Origin: Aliihoeflea aestuarii
GTDB lineage: Bacteria; Pseudomonadota; Alphaproteobacteria; Rhizobiales; Rhizobiaceae
NCBI RefSeq assembly: GCF_024105665.1
Contig: NZ_JAAAMK010000005.1
Coordinates: 1-64,000 of the forward strand
Direction: 5' to 3'
Length of the DNA stretch: 64,000 nt
The notes below the pieces were generated by a model that saw nothing but the letters and a program-made list of their open reading frames with translations, had not been told where the DNA came from and did no database searches. Made by a program: the position numbers and the translations under genes. Shown here piece after piece: positions 44,841-54,156 of the stretch; positions within the stretch are counted from its first letter, which is position 1, and each line of letters begins with the position of its first letter.

Positions 44841-46384
44841 GATCCGATCCCCGCGGCGGCCCGCACCAGCGTTTCGGCGTCGAGGCCCCTGTTGTCGTGG
44901 ATCGCGACCATGCATCCTTCCCTCATGATGGCGATCCGGTCCGACATGCCGAGAATTTCCGGCAGTTCCGAAGATACCATGATGACGGAAAGCCCGTCGG
45001 CGACCAGTTCGGCCATGAATTCGTGCACCGCCGCCTTGGAGCCGATGTCGATGCCCTTCGTCGGCTCGTCCAGGATGATGACGCGCGGCTTCGTGGCGAG
45101 CCACTTGGCGATCACCACCTTCTGCTGGTTGCCGCCGGAAAGCGTCGACACATCCTGGCTGAGCGAGGCGGCGCGCAGATCGAGCCGTTCGGTATAGGTG
45201 CGCGCCAGCGCGAATTCTTCGGCAAGGCGCAGTACGCCCGATTTCGAAATCCTGCCCAGCGAGGGCAGCGACACGTTCTGGAAGATCGGCAGGCCGGCGA
45301 CGACACCCTGCCGCGCGCGCTCTTCGGGCACATAGACGATGCCGGCCGCGATGGCGTCCGCCGCGCTTTGCGGCGCGATCGTCTCGCCGGCGAGCGCCAT
45401 CGTCCCGCTGCTCGTCCGCGTCAGTCCGGCGACCGCCTGCATGACCTCGCTGCGTCCCGCCCCGACGAGGCCGTAGAAGCCGAGTATCTCGCCTTCGCGC
45501 AACTCGAAGGAGACGTTATCGAACTCCGTTGGATGCGACAGGCCGGAGACGGTCAGGAGAGGACCGCCGATATTCGGCGTGCGGGCTGGAAAGATCTGGT
45601 CCACCGCACGACCGACCATCATGCGCACGATGGCGTCCTGCGAGGTCTGCGCGAGCGCACCTTCCCCGACCATCTCGCCGTCCCGGAAGACGGTGTAGTT
45701 GTCTGCGATGCGGTATATCTCGTCGAACTTGTGGCTGATGAAGAGGACGGCCTTGCCCTCGCTCTTCAGGAACTCGATCAGCAGGAAGAGTTCCTCGATC
45801 TCCTTGGTCGAAAGGGCCGCCGTCGGCTCGTCCATGATGACGATGCGTGCGTCGATCGACATGGCGCGCGCGACCGCCACGAGATGCTTGCTGGCGATGC
45901 CGAGGTCGCGCAGGAAGGTGTCCGGGTCGATATGGCCGGCCCCCATCGCTTCCAAAACCTCGCGGGCCTCGCGGCGCATGCGCGACCAGTCGATGAGGCC
46001 GAGAAAACCACGCGGCGCGTGGCCGAGAAAGATGTTTTCAGCCACGGTCAGATGGTCGAACAGCACCGTTTCCTGATGAATGGCGGTGATGCCCTGCTCG
46101 AATGCCGCATGCGCGCCGGGCAATTCGACGACCGCGCCGTCGATCGCGATCTCGCCCGCATCCGGCTGGTAGATGCCGGTCATGATCTTGACGAGCGTGG
46201 ACTTGCCCGCGCCGTTCTCGCCGATCAGCGCGGTCACCTTGCCGGGATAAAGCGAGAGCGACACTTCGTTGAGCGCGCGCACGCCCGGAAACGACTTCGA
46301 GATGCCCGACAGGGAAAGCAGGGGACGTGCCCTAGCCTCGCCGGAGGCAGGTCTCGCAGAACTTTCGACGGTCGCGTGCATCAT
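44837..46384 (-). CDS. rhaT: Rhamnose ABC transporter ATPase (two-domain)
   Basis: The 515-residue tandem ATPase of the sugar importer class has a first domain with Walker A 'GENGAGKSTLVKIMTG' and Walker B 'IVIMDEPTAALS', and a second domain with 'GLVGAGRSEVMQAVAG', signature 'LSGGNQQKVVIAKWL' and Walker B 'VIILDEPTKGID'. As usual for this class, the second Walker A is degenerate (GAGRSE in place of GKST). The start is the first of two adjacent ATG codons at 46384. Confidence 0.92.
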   Translation of the reverse strand: MMHATVESSARPASGEARARPLLSLSGISKSFPGVRALNEVSLSLYPGKVTALIGENGAGKSTLVKIMTGIYQPDAGEIAIDGAVVELPGAHAAFEQGITAIHQETVLFDHLTVAENIFLGHAPRGFLGLIDWSRMRREAREVLEAMGAGHIDPDTFLRDLGIASKHLVAVARAMSIDARIVIMDEPTAALSTKEIEELFLLIEFLKSEGKAVLFISHKFDEIYRIADNYTVFRDGEMVGEGALAQTSQDAIVRMMVGRAVDQIFPARTPNIGGPLLTVSGLSHPTEFDNVSFELREGEILGFYGLVGAGRSEVMQAVAGLTRTSSGTMALAGETIAPQSAADAIAAGIVYVPEERARQGVVAGLPIFQNVSLPSLGRISKSGVLRLAEEFALARTYTERLDLRAASLSQDVSTLSGGNQQKVVIAKWLATKPRVIILDEPTKGIDIGSKAAVHEFMAELVADGLSVIMVSSELPEILGMSDRIAIMREGCMVAIHDNRGLDAETLVRAAAGIGS

Positions 46385-46410
46385 TAGCGATAGCCTTGGG
46401 ACATACGGGA

Positions 46411-46435
46411 GACGGGCGGCTCGTCGCCGCCCGTC
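46411..46435. terminator. Hairpin between rhaS and rhaT
   Basis: GACGGGCGGC-TCGTC-GCCGCCCGTC forms a perfect 10-bp stem just after the rhaS stop. Without a T-run it probably stabilises rhaS mRNA or attenuates downstream transcription, allowing excess binding protein. Confidence 0.65.
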
Positions 46436-46449
46436 ACTGAAGCCGCGGA

Positions 46450-47442
46450 TCAGTAGATCTGCGAGAACTCCTCGATGTTCGACGCGTCGAACTGGAAGGG
46501 CGCCGCCATCGCCGCGTTGTTGTCGTCGTCGAGCGTGATCTCGCCGACGCGGCCGATGGCGATGGTCGCGCCCGGCTCTGCGGTGGCTTCGCCGGTCGAC
46601 AATTGATGCGCGATCTGGATCGCCGAGTAGCCGAGATCGATCGGGTTCCACAGCGCGACGGCCTGGCTGGCTCCGTTGTCGATGAACTGCTTGAACTCCG
46701 AAGGCAAAGCGAGGCCGGTCACGTTGATCTGTCCGATGAGGTCCATGTCGGTGACGACCTGCGCGGCTGCGACGACGCCGACCGTGGTCGGCGCGATGAT
46801 CGCGTCGAGGTCCGGATAGGAGGCGATCAGCCCACGCGCTTCGTTGGTGCTCTTGACCGAGTCGTCATCGCCATAGACGACGGTGACGAGGTTGATGTCC
46901 GGAAACTTTTCCGGGATCGCCTCGCGCGCCGCTTCGATCCATGCGTTCTGGTTGGTCGCCGTCGAGGACGCGGACAGGATCGCCACGTCGCCGCCCTCGG
47001 GCAGGTAGTCGGCGGCAAGCTTGATGATGGTCTCGCCGATCAGCGCCGTGTCGGATGGGTTGAGGTTCAACTGCCGGCCCTCGGGCGCAACGCCCGAATC
47101 CCACGAGATCACGGTGATGCCGCGATCCATCGCGCGGCGCAAAGCTGGCACCAGCGCGTCAGGATCGTTGGCCGAGATGGCGATGGCATCGACCTGCTGG
47201 TTGATCAGCGAGTTGACGATCTCGATCTGGCCCTCCGCCGTGGCGGCGGTCGGGCCGGTATAGATGACCTCGACATCGCCGATTTCCTCGGCCGCCTCCT
47301 GCGCGCCGCGATGGGCGGCGTCGAAGAAGGAGTTGCCGAGCGACTTGACGACGAGTGCGATCCTCATCTCCTGCGACGCCGCCGGTGCGACCAGGATCGC
47401 CGTGACGGCAGCGGTCGCGAGAAGTTTCTTCAATAGCTGCAT
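46450..47442 (-). CDS. rhaS: Rhamnose-binding periplasmic protein
   Basis: The 330-residue peripla_BP_4 family protein has a signal peptide 'MQLLKKLLATAAVTAILVAPAASQ' (quoted in part) and the sugar-binding fold 'ALVVKSLGNSFFDAAHRGAQ', 'LINQQVDAIAISANDPDAL', 'VISWDSGVAPEGRQL'. Of two ATGs (47448 and 47442), the second lies 6 bases after GGAGGA and is preferred. It is the second gene of the rhaRSTPQUK operon. Confidence 0.9.
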   Translation of the reverse strand: MQLLKKLLATAAVTAILVAPAASQEMRIALVVKSLGNSFFDAAHRGAQEAAEEIGDVEVIYTGPTAATAEGQIEIVNSLINQQVDAIAISANDPDALVPALRRAMDRGITVISWDSGVAPEGRQLNLNPSDTALIGETIIKLAADYLPEGGDVAILSASSTATNQNAWIEAAREAIPEKFPDINLVTVVYGDDDSVKSTNEARGLIASYPDLDAIIAPTTVGVVAAAQVVTDMDLIGQINVTGLALPSEFKQFIDNGASQAVALWNPIDLGYSAIQIAHQLSTGEATAEPGATIAIGRVGEITLDDDNNAAMAAPFQFDASNIEEFSQIY

Positions 47443-47489
47443 GTTCATTCCTCCCATGGTTCGTCTTGCATTCGCAGGCGCCGCCCGCC

Positions 47490-48299
47490 TCATGCCGGTA
47501 GCGAGCTTTCCTCCGCCTGTCCGCGACCCACCGGCGCGATGAGAAGCGTCACGCCAGCCGACTCCAGCATTTTCGCATCGCGATCCTCCACGCCCTCGTC
47601 GGTGATGACGGTGGCGATCCGCGACAGGGCGCACAGGATCAGGCTCGAGCGCTGGCGGAACTTCGATGAATCGACCAACACGACAAGCTCGTCGGCCTGG
47701 TCGATCAGCTTTTGCTCTGCCTGGATCAGCAGCGGATCGCCCTCCATCAGGCCGAGAGGGCCGAGACCCTGTGCCCCCATGAACATGCGCCGCGCATAGA
47801 AATTGCGCGTCACATCGTTCTCGAAGGGCGACAGGATGATGTTCTGCTCTCGGTATATCGTGCCGCCCGACAGCATCACCGTGTTGCGCGAATGCTTGAG
47901 CAGGTGCTCTGCGATCGGGAACGAGTTGGTGAAGATGGGCATCCTGCTATTCGTGAGGAAATGCACCATCTGGAACGTCGTCGTGCCGCCGTTGATGATG
48001 ATCGGTTCGCCGTCCCTGCAAAGATCGACTGCGGAACGTGCGATCGCGCGCTTCTGGGCGGCGTGCATTGTCTCGTTGACGGAAAAGGTGCGGCCGGCAA
48101 TGCCGACGAATTGCGGCGGGCTGATCGCCTCGGCGCCGCCGCGCAGCCGGCGAAGGCGCTTTTGAACATGCAGCGCCGCAATGTCGCGGCGGATCGTGGC
48201 CTCCGACGAGGATGTCAGCTCGACCAGTTCCGGCACCGTCACGACGGGCTTTTCCTGGATGGCGGACAGGATGATCCGGTGGCGCTCTTTCTCGTGCAT
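47490..48299 (-). CDS. rhaR: DeoR-family repressor of rhamnose genes
   Basis: The 269-residue DeoR-type regulator has an N-terminal HTH ('RHRIILSAIQEKPVVTVPEL', 'TSSSEATIRRDIAALHVQKR') and a DeoRC sugar-phosphate-sensor domain ('IIINGGTTTFQMVHFL', 'VMLSGGTIYREQNIILSPF', 'LVVLVDSSKFRQRSSLIL'). It leads the rha transport operon as in R. leguminosarum. The inverted repeats at 48343-48415 are its likely binding sites. Confidence 0.9.
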   Translation of the reverse strand: MHEKERHRIILSAIQEKPVVTVPELVELTSSSEATIRRDIAALHVQKRLRRLRGGAEAISPPQFVGIAGRTFSVNETMHAAQKRAIARSAVDLCRDGEPIIINGGTTTFQMVHFLTNSRMPIFTNSFPIAEHLLKHSRNTVMLSGGTIYREQNIILSPFENDVTRNFYARRMFMGAQGLGPLGLMEGDPLLIQAEQKLIDQADELVVLVDSSKFRQRSSLILCALSRIATVITDEGVEDRDAKMLESAGVTLLIAPVGRGQAEESSLPA

Positions 48300-48342
48300 T
48301 GTTCCTCCCTGCGTTCACATCTAGTCGTGAGATTTCGCACAG

Positions 48343-48365
48343 TGTCAATCAATTTCGATCAAGAT
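48343..48365 (+). promoter_or_regulatory. Putative RhaR operator, left copy
   Basis: This 23-bp sequence begins TGTCAATCAA and contains CGATCA. It is repeated in inverted orientation at 48393-48415 with 4 mismatches. It lies about 44 bp upstream of rhaR, in the shared control region with rhaD. Confidence 0.6.
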
Positions 48366-48392
48366 ATTTCATATTGCGCCGCACAATGATTG

Positions 48393-48415
48393 ATCGTGAT
48401 CGTTCTTGATTGACA
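48393..48415 (-). promoter_or_regulatory. Putative RhaR operator, right copy
   Basis: This is the inverted copy of 48343-48365, ending TTGATTGACA on the plus strand. The two copies are separated by 27 bp. It lies about 70 bp upstream of rhaD, suggesting that one repressor controls both divergent operons. Confidence 0.6.
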
Positions 48416-48486
48416 TCGGGCAGGGCGACGTAGAGATTGGGCGAAAAATCGCGCACCGCGCCCCGGTGCATCGGGAGGACGCCAAC

Positions 48487-50589
48487 ATGCTTGAAACGAG
48501 CAACGCCGCGAGGCTCGCCGATCTCTGGGACGAGGCAAGGGCGGCCTCGATGAGCGAGGCCGAACGTCTGCTTTATCGTTCAAACCTTCTCGGCTCCGAC
48601 AAGCGCATCACCAATTACGGCGGCGGCAACACCTCGGCCAAGGTCGCGCAGAACGACCCGCTGACGGGCGAGGCCGTCGAGGTCTTGTGGGTCAAGGGCT
48701 CCGGCGGCGATGTCGGCACGATCAGGCTCGACGGCTTCGCCACTCTCTACATGGACAAGCTCCACGCGCTGAAGGGACTCTATCGCGGCGTCGAGCATGA
48801 AGACGAGATGGTCGGCTACCTGCCGCACTGCACGTTCGGCCTGAACCCCCGTGCGGCTTCGATCGACACGCCGCTGCACGCCTATGTGTCGCGCAGGCAT
48901 GTCGACCACATGCACCCCGATGCCGTCATCGCCATCGCCGCCGCGAAGGATTCGAAGGCGCTGACGCGGGAGATATTCGGTGGCGAGATCGGATGGCTGC
49001 CATGGAAACGGCCGGGTTACGAACTGGGCTTGTGGCTGGAAGCATTCAGCCGAGAGAATCCAGATGCCGTCGGCGTCGTGCTCGAAGGCCACGGGCTGTT
49101 CACCTGGGCCGACACCGCGCGAGCCTGCTATGAAACGACGATCCGCATCATCAACCGTGCGATCGAATGGTTCGAGGGCAGGACCGCCGGCAAGGCGGCC
49201 TTCGGTGGGGAGGCATATCGCCCGCTGCCCGCTGCCGAGCGCCGCGCCGTCGCGGCGCGGTTGATGCCGGCGATCCGCGGCGCGATTTCCGCCACCGGCC
49301 ACAAGGTCGGCCACTTCGACGATCAGGCGGCAGTCCTGGAGTTCGTCTGTTCGGCCCGGATGGAAGAGCTTGCCGCGCTGGGCACGAGTTGTCCCGACCA
49401 TTTCCTGCGCACCAAGATCAGGCCGCTGATGGTCGATTTCGACCCGGCATCGCCGAATGCGGAGGCTACGCTTGCCGGACTGCCGGCCGCGATCGAGGCC
49501 TATCGAAACGACTATGCGGCTTACTATGAACGCTGCAAACGGCCCGACAGCCCGGCCATGCGCGACCCGAACGCCGTCGTCTATCTCGTGCCTGGCGTCG
49601 GCATGATCACCTTCGCCGCCGACAAGGCGACGGCTCGCATCTCGGCAGAGTTCTACGTCAACGCCATCAACGTCATGCGCGGCGCCTCCAGCGTCTCGGA
49701 CTATGTGGGGCTCCCCGAGCAGGAAGCCTTCGACATCGAATACTGGGCGCTGGAGGAAGCCAAGCTCCAGCGCATGCCGAGGCCCAAGCCGCTCGCGGGG
49801 CGGGTGGCGCTGGTGACCGGCGGCGCGGGCGGCATCGGCAGGGCGACGGCGGCGCGGCTGCTGGCCGACGGCGCCTGTGTCGTCATCGCCGACATCGATG
49901 CCGACGCGCTCGACACGGCGGGTGACGAACTTTGCGGCTCTTTCGGCAACGATGTCGTCCGCAAAGTCAGGCTCGACGTGACCAGCGAGGACGAGATCGC
50001 CGCCGGCTTCGCCGCGGCCGCCGTCGACTATGGTGGCCTCGACATCCTCGTCTCCAATGCCGGTCTTGCCTCCTCCGCCCCCGTGGAGGAAACGACGCTG
50101 GCGTTGTGGAACCGCAACATGGACATTCTCGCGACCGGCTATTTCCTCGTCTCGCGCGAGGCGTTCCGGCTGTTTCGGCAGCAGGGCATCGGCGGCAATG
50201 TGGTGTTCGTGGCGTCGAAGAACGGGCTGGCCGCTTCGCCCAACGCCTCGGCCTATTGCACGGCCAAGGCGGCGGAGATCCATCTTGCACGTTGCCTCGC
50301 GCTCGAGGGCGCGGCCGCGCAGATCCGCGTCAACGTGGTCAATCCCGACGCCGTTCTGCGCGGCTCGAAGATATGGACCGGCGAGTGGAAGGAACAGCGC
50401 GCCGCCGCCTACAACATGTCCACCGACGACCTCGAGGAACACTACCGTTCGCGCTCGATGCTGAAGCGTTCGGTCTATCCCGAAGACATCGCCGAGGCGG
50501 TCTATTTCTTCGTCTCGGACATGTCGGCGAAATCGACCGGCAACATCATCAATGTAGACGCCGGCAACGCCCAGAGTTTCACGCGCTAG
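48487..50589 (+). CDS. rhaD: Bifunctional rhamnulose-1-phosphate aldolase/short-chain dehydrogenase
   Basis: The 700-residue fusion has a class II aldolase domain N-terminal ('NYGGGNTSAKVAQNDPL', 'HPDAVIAIAAAK', 'VVLEGHGLFTWAD' with metal-binding His) and an SDR domain C-terminal ('VALVTGGAGGIGRATAARL' near 439, 'LVSNAGLASSAPV', 'SAYCTAKAAE' as the YxxxK site). It splits rhamnulose-1-phosphate to dihydroxyacetone phosphate and L-lactaldehyde and oxidises the latter. ATG 48487 was chosen. The upstream in-frame extension lies in the promoter. Confidence 0.92.
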   Translation: MLETSNAARLADLWDEARAASMSEAERLLYRSNLLGSDKRITNYGGGNTSAKVAQNDPLTGEAVEVLWVKGSGGDVGTIRLDGFATLYMDKLHALKGLYRGVEHEDEMVGYLPHCTFGLNPRAASIDTPLHAYVSRRHVDHMHPDAVIAIAAAKDSKALTREIFGGEIGWLPWKRPGYELGLWLEAFSRENPDAVGVVLEGHGLFTWADTARACYETTIRIINRAIEWFEGRTAGKAAFGGEAYRPLPAAERRAVAARLMPAIRGAISATGHKVGHFDDQAAVLEFVCSARMEELAALGTSCPDHFLRTKIRPLMVDFDPASPNAEATLAGLPAAIEAYRNDYAAYYERCKRPDSPAMRDPNAVVYLVPGVGMITFAADKATARISAEFYVNAINVMRGASSVSDYVGLPEQEAFDIEYWALEEAKLQRMPRPKPLAGRVALVTGGAGGIGRATAARLLADGACVVIADIDADALDTAGDELCGSFGNDVVRKVRLDVTSEDEIAAGFAAAAVDYGGLDILVSNAGLASSAPVEETTLALWNRNMDILATGYFLVSREAFRLFRQQGIGGNVVFVASKNGLAASPNASAYCTAKAAEIHLARCLALEGAAAQIRVNVVNPDAVLRGSKIWTGEWKEQRAAAYNMSTDDLEEHYRSRSMLKRSVYPEDIAEAVYFFVSDMSAKSTGNIINVDAGNAQSFTR

Positions 50590-50606
50590 GCCGGGAGGGC
50601 AACGCC

Positions 50607-51914
50607 ATGACGGAAACGAGGATCGACGCCGACCTTATCGAACGGCACAATGGCGCGCGCGAGGAGAACCTTCGCCGCGACTACGAAACGCTCGGCGAGA
50701 AACTCGACCGGCGCGGCGTATCGACCGATGCGATAAGAAGCAAAGCCGCAGGCTTCGGCATCGCGATCCCCTCATGGGGCGTCGGGACGGGCGGCACGCG
50801 CTTCGCACGCTTTCCCGGCCCCGGCGAGCCGCGCGACATCTTCGACAAGCTCGCCGACTGCGCCGTGATCCACGAACTCACGCGCGCGACGCCAACCGTC
50901 TCGCTGCATATCCCCTGGGACAGGGCCGATCCGGCGCATCTGCGCGAGAGTGCCGGCCGCTTCGGCCTCGGCTTCGACGCGATGAATTCCAACACCTTCT
51001 CAGATGCGCCCGACCAGAAGCTGTCCTACAAGTTCGGCTCGCTCTCGCATACCGATGCGGCGACGCGCGCGCAGGCGGTCGAGCACAATCTGGAATGTAT
51101 CGAGATCGGCAAGGCGATCGGCTCGAAGGCGCTGACGGTCTGGGTCGGCGACGGCTCGAACTTTCCCGGCCAGTCGCATTTCACGCGCGCCTTCGAACGG
51201 TATCTCGACTCGATGAAGGCCGTCTATGCGGGCCTGCCCGAAGACTGGCGGCTCTTCACCGAGCACAAGATGTACGAACCGGCCTTCTATTCGACGGTCG
51301 TGCAGGACTGGGGCACCAACTATCTGATCGCGCGCGAACTGGGCGACAAAGCCTTCTGCCTCGTCGATCTCGGCCATCATGCGCCGAACGTCAATATCGA
51401 GATGATCGTCGCGCGGCTGATCCAGTTCGGCAAGCTGGGAGGCTTCCACTTCAACGATTCCAGATATGGCGACGACGACCTCGATGCCGGATCGATAGAC
51501 CCGTACCGGCTGTTCCTCGTCTTCAACGAACTGGTGGACGCGGAGCGGCACGACGCAGAACGGCAAGACGCGGGGCGCTTCCACCCCGCACACATGCTCG
51601 ACCAGAGCCACAACGTGACCGATCCGGTCGAAAGCCTGATGGTTTCCGCGATGGAAGTGGCGCGCGCCCATGCGCAGGCGCTCCTGGTCGACCGGACCGC
51701 GCTCGCAGGCTTTCAGGACGACAACGACGCGCTGATGGCCTCGGCGACGCTCAAGTCGGCCTTCCGCACCGACGTCGAACCGATCCTCGCAATGGCGCGT
51801 CTCGAGTCTGGAGGGGCGATCGACCCTGTCGCCGCCTATCGCGAGAGCGGCTATCGCGCCAAGGTGGCGGCGGAACGCCCTGCATCCGTCGCGGGCGGTG
51901 GCGGGATCGTTTGA
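50607..51914 (+). CDS. rhaI: L-rhamnose isomerase (rhizobial RhaI type)
   Basis: The 435-residue TIM-barrel isomerase has 'GIAIPSWGVGTGGTRFARFP', 'VSLHIPWDRADPAHLRESA', 'LTVWVGDGSNFPGQSHF', 'LFTEHKMYEPAFYSTVVQDW' (catalytic Glu and His) and 'CLVDLGHHAPNVNIE'. It converts L-rhamnose to L-rhamnulose. It is 17 bp after rhaD with a GGGAGGGCAACGCC leader. Confidence 0.93.
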   Translation: MTETRIDADLIERHNGAREENLRRDYETLGEKLDRRGVSTDAIRSKAAGFGIAIPSWGVGTGGTRFARFPGPGEPRDIFDKLADCAVIHELTRATPTVSLHIPWDRADPAHLRESAGRFGLGFDAMNSNTFSDAPDQKLSYKFGSLSHTDAATRAQAVEHNLECIEIGKAIGSKALTVWVGDGSNFPGQSHFTRAFERYLDSMKAVYAGLPEDWRLFTEHKMYEPAFYSTVVQDWGTNYLIARELGDKAFCLVDLGHHAPNVNIEMIVARLIQFGKLGGFHFNDSRYGDDDLDAGSIDPYRLFLVFNELVDAERHDAERQDAGRFHPAHMLDQSHNVTDPVESLMVSAMEVARAHAQALLVDRTALAGFQDDNDALMASATLKSAFRTDVEPILAMARLESGGAIDPVAAYRESGYRAKVAAERPASVAGGGGIV

Positions 51915-51915
51915 G

Positions 51916-51980
51916 GCCGGGAAGCCACCGGCAAACAGGGACCGGTGCGGACGTCGGCAGGTCCCTTCAAGCTTCCCGGC
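51916..51980. terminator. Nested inverted repeats between convergent rhaI and ABC ATPase genes
   Basis: Outer arms GCCGGGAAGC (51916-51925) and GCTTCCCGGC (51971-51980) and inner arms AGGGACC (51937-51943) and GGTCCCT (51960-51966) could fold into one long structure. There is no T-run. It may act as a bidirectional barrier between operons, and it extends into the last codons of the ATPase gene. Confidence 0.45.
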
Positions 51981-52725
51981 GTATGTCGGCGAGGAAACGC
52001 TGCACGCGCGGATGGTCGGATTTGCTGAAAAACTGATCCGGCGTATCGTCGAGAATGACCTTGCCCTGATCCATGAACACGATGCGGTCGCCGACTTCGC
52101 GGGCAAAACCCATTTCGTGTGTCACGCAAACCATTGTCATGCCTTCGCTGGCCAGCGACTTCATGACCAACAGAACCTCTCCCACCATTTCCGGGTCGAG
52201 CGCGCTGGTCGGCTCATCGAACAGGATGACGGGCGGACGAAGCGCAAGGGCGCGCGCGATCGCCACGCGTTGCTGCTGTCCGCCGGACAGGAAGCCCGGG
52301 AACGTGTCCGCTTTCTCGGCGAGGCCGACACGGTCGAGAAGCTTGCGCGCAAAGTCGCGGGCTTCGTCTTTCGGCTTCTTCTGGATCTTGATCGGGGCGA
52401 AGGTGACGTTGTCCAGAACGCTCATATGAGGAAACAGATTGAAGTGCTGGAAAACGAATCCGACCTTCTGACGCAACTGATTGAGGTCGGTCTTGCGCGC
52501 ATGGACGTCGGTTCCATCAAGTATGATCCGGCCTTCCTGGATCGGCTCGAGGCCGTTCACCGTGCGGATAAGCGTCGATTTTCCGGAGCCGGAGGGGCCA
52601 CATACGACGACGACCTGCCCTTTTGGAATGTCGATCGAAATATTCTCAAGCGCCCGGTACTCGCCGTACCATTTGCTGACATTGTCGAAGCTGACGATGG
52701 CTGCGTCACGAACCGTAGCGTTCAT
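51967..52725 (-). CDS. Polar amino-acid ABC transporter ATPase (GlnQ-type)
   Basis: The 252-residue ATPase has Walker A '[18 protein letters not shown]', Q-loop '[16 protein letters not shown]', signature '[15 protein letters not shown]', Walker B '[16 protein letters not shown]' and H-loop '[14 protein letters not shown]'. These sequences are characteristic of the polar amino-acid uptake family. It overlaps the permease gene by ATGA. Confidence 0.93.
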   Translation of the reverse strand: MNATVRDAAIVSFDNVSKWYGEYRALENISIDIPKGQVVVVCGPSGSGKSTLIRTVNGLEPIQEGRIILDGTDVHARKTDLNQLRQKVGFVFQHFNLFPHMSVLDNVTFAPIKIQKKPKDEARDFARKLLDRVGLAEKADTFPGFLSGGQQQRVAIARALALRPPVILFDEPTSALDPEMVGEVLLVMKSLASEGMTMVCVTHEMGFAREVGDRIVFMDQGKVILDDTPDQFFSKSDHPRVQRFLADIRREA

Positions 52726-53411
52726 GCCATTCCCCTGTTGCGCCGAATTCGGGTTTCGATGGTCGATAGCGTGCGGGTCAGCACGAAACAGACGAGGAAA
52801 TAAGTCGCGGCCAAAATGGTGAAGACCTGAAGCGGCTGGGTCAGCAGCATGTTGTTCACCTGATTGGCGCTGAAAGTGAGTTCGTTCACTGCGATCACGT
52901 AGCCTAGCGACGTTTCCTTGATCGTGGAAATGAACTGGCTCGTCATGCCAGGAAGCACGTTGAACAGGGCCTGCGGGAGGATCACGCTACGCACCGTGAG
53001 CGCATAGCTGCCGCCCAGTGCCTGCGAAGCTTCCGTTTGGCCCTTGGGCAGCGCCTCGATGCCGGAGCGGATGATTTCCGAAAGATAGGCGGCTTCGTAG
53101 ATAACCAGCGCGACGACCAGCGTCGTGAATCCGCTGACCGAATAGCCTGTCACGATAGGAATCACGAAGTAGCACCAGAAAATCAGCATCAGGAGCGGAA
53201 TTCCGCGAACGAAATTCACCACGCCTTTGCTCAGCCAGCGCAAGGAGCGATACGGAGATATCCGTGCCAGCGCGAATATGATGGCGATCGGAAAAGATAG
53301 GACGATCCCGAGTGCGGCGACGATCAGCGTCATTGCGAGGCCGCCGAGCGGACCGTGCGGGTATTGGCCGACGAGAAAGTTCAGCCCGTAGTCCTGGAGG
53401 ATTTCGATCAT
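52722..53411 (-). CDS. Polar amino-acid ABC permease (GltK-type)
   Basis: This is a 229-residue HisM/GltK-family permease of five to six helices, with '[20 protein letters not shown]' and the EAA loop '[20 protein letters not shown]'. It overlaps the second permease by 4 bp. Confidence 0.91.
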   Translation of the reverse strand: MIEILQDYGLNFLVGQYPHGPLGGLAMTLIVAALGIVLSFPIAIIFALARISPYRSLRWLSKGVVNFVRGIPLLMLIFWCYFVIPIVTGYSVSGFTTLVVALVIYEAAYLSEIIRSGIEALPKGQTEASQALGGSYALTVRSVILPQALFNVLPGMTSQFISTIKETSLGYVIAVNELTFSANQVNNMLLTQPLQVFTILAATYFLVCFVLTRTLSTIETRIRRNRGMA

Positions 53412-54097
53412 TTCGCGGCCGCCTTACGGTCGAGACGCGTGCGGTTTTCCAGCCAGGAACCGAAGGCCATCAGCGTGAACGTGCCAATCAGATAGAGCAC
53501 GGTGGCGATGCCGAAGACCGTGAATGTTTTGAAGGTCATGTTTTCGATTTCACGCGTTCGATACGTCAGTTCGGCGACGCCAATCGCCATGGCGATGCTG
53601 GTGTTCTTGAAAAGCAGCAGGGCGCGGCTGACGAGCGGCGGCAGCGAAATCCGCAGCGCCTGCGGGACCACGATGTAGCGCATCGACTGAAGATAGCTGC
53701 AGCCCAGCGAACTGGCCGCTTCAAACTGCGTATTGGGGATCGCTCGAAGCCCGCTGCGAATGTCTTCGGCAACATATGCCGAACTGCCCAATGCCAGCGC
53801 TATCGCAGCAAACGAGAACTCGGCATTGTGATCATACAGCCAGAACCGCACATTTTCGGGCAAGAGTTCGGGCATGCCGAAATACCAGAACATGACCTGG
53901 ACGAGCAACGGCACGTTGCGGTGATAGGCAACAAACCCATCCACGAACCAGCGGCACAGCCGGTATTCGGTCGCCCGTACGACAACCAGGACCAGGGCCA
54001 GCGCGAACGCCATGACCCAGGATACGGCGAACAGAATGATCGTCGTTCGCATGCCCCATAAGAGCTGCTGAAATTGGTCCGCTGTCAGTAAGTCCAT
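53408..54097 (-). CDS. Polar amino-acid ABC permease (GltJ-type)
   Basis: This is a 229-residue HisM-family permease with 'VAYHRNVPLLVQVMFWYFGM' and the EAA loop 'SGLRAIPNTQFEAASSLGCS'. It is the heterodimer partner of the downstream permease. Confidence 0.91.
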   Translation of the reverse strand: MDLLTADQFQQLLWGMRTTIILFAVSWVMAFALALVLVVVRATEYRLCRWFVDGFVAYHRNVPLLVQVMFWYFGMPELLPENVRFWLYDHNAEFSFAAIALALGSSAYVAEDIRSGLRAIPNTQFEAASSLGCSYLQSMRYIVVPQALRISLPPLVSRALLLFKNTSIAMAIGVAELTYRTREIENMTFKTFTVFGIATVLYLIGTFTLMAFGSWLENRTRLDRKAAAK

Positions 54098-54156
54098 GCT
54101 CGCCTCTCAAGCGGCTGCTCCGCACGCCCGGCGGCGCGCGGAGATGCACAAAGCGT

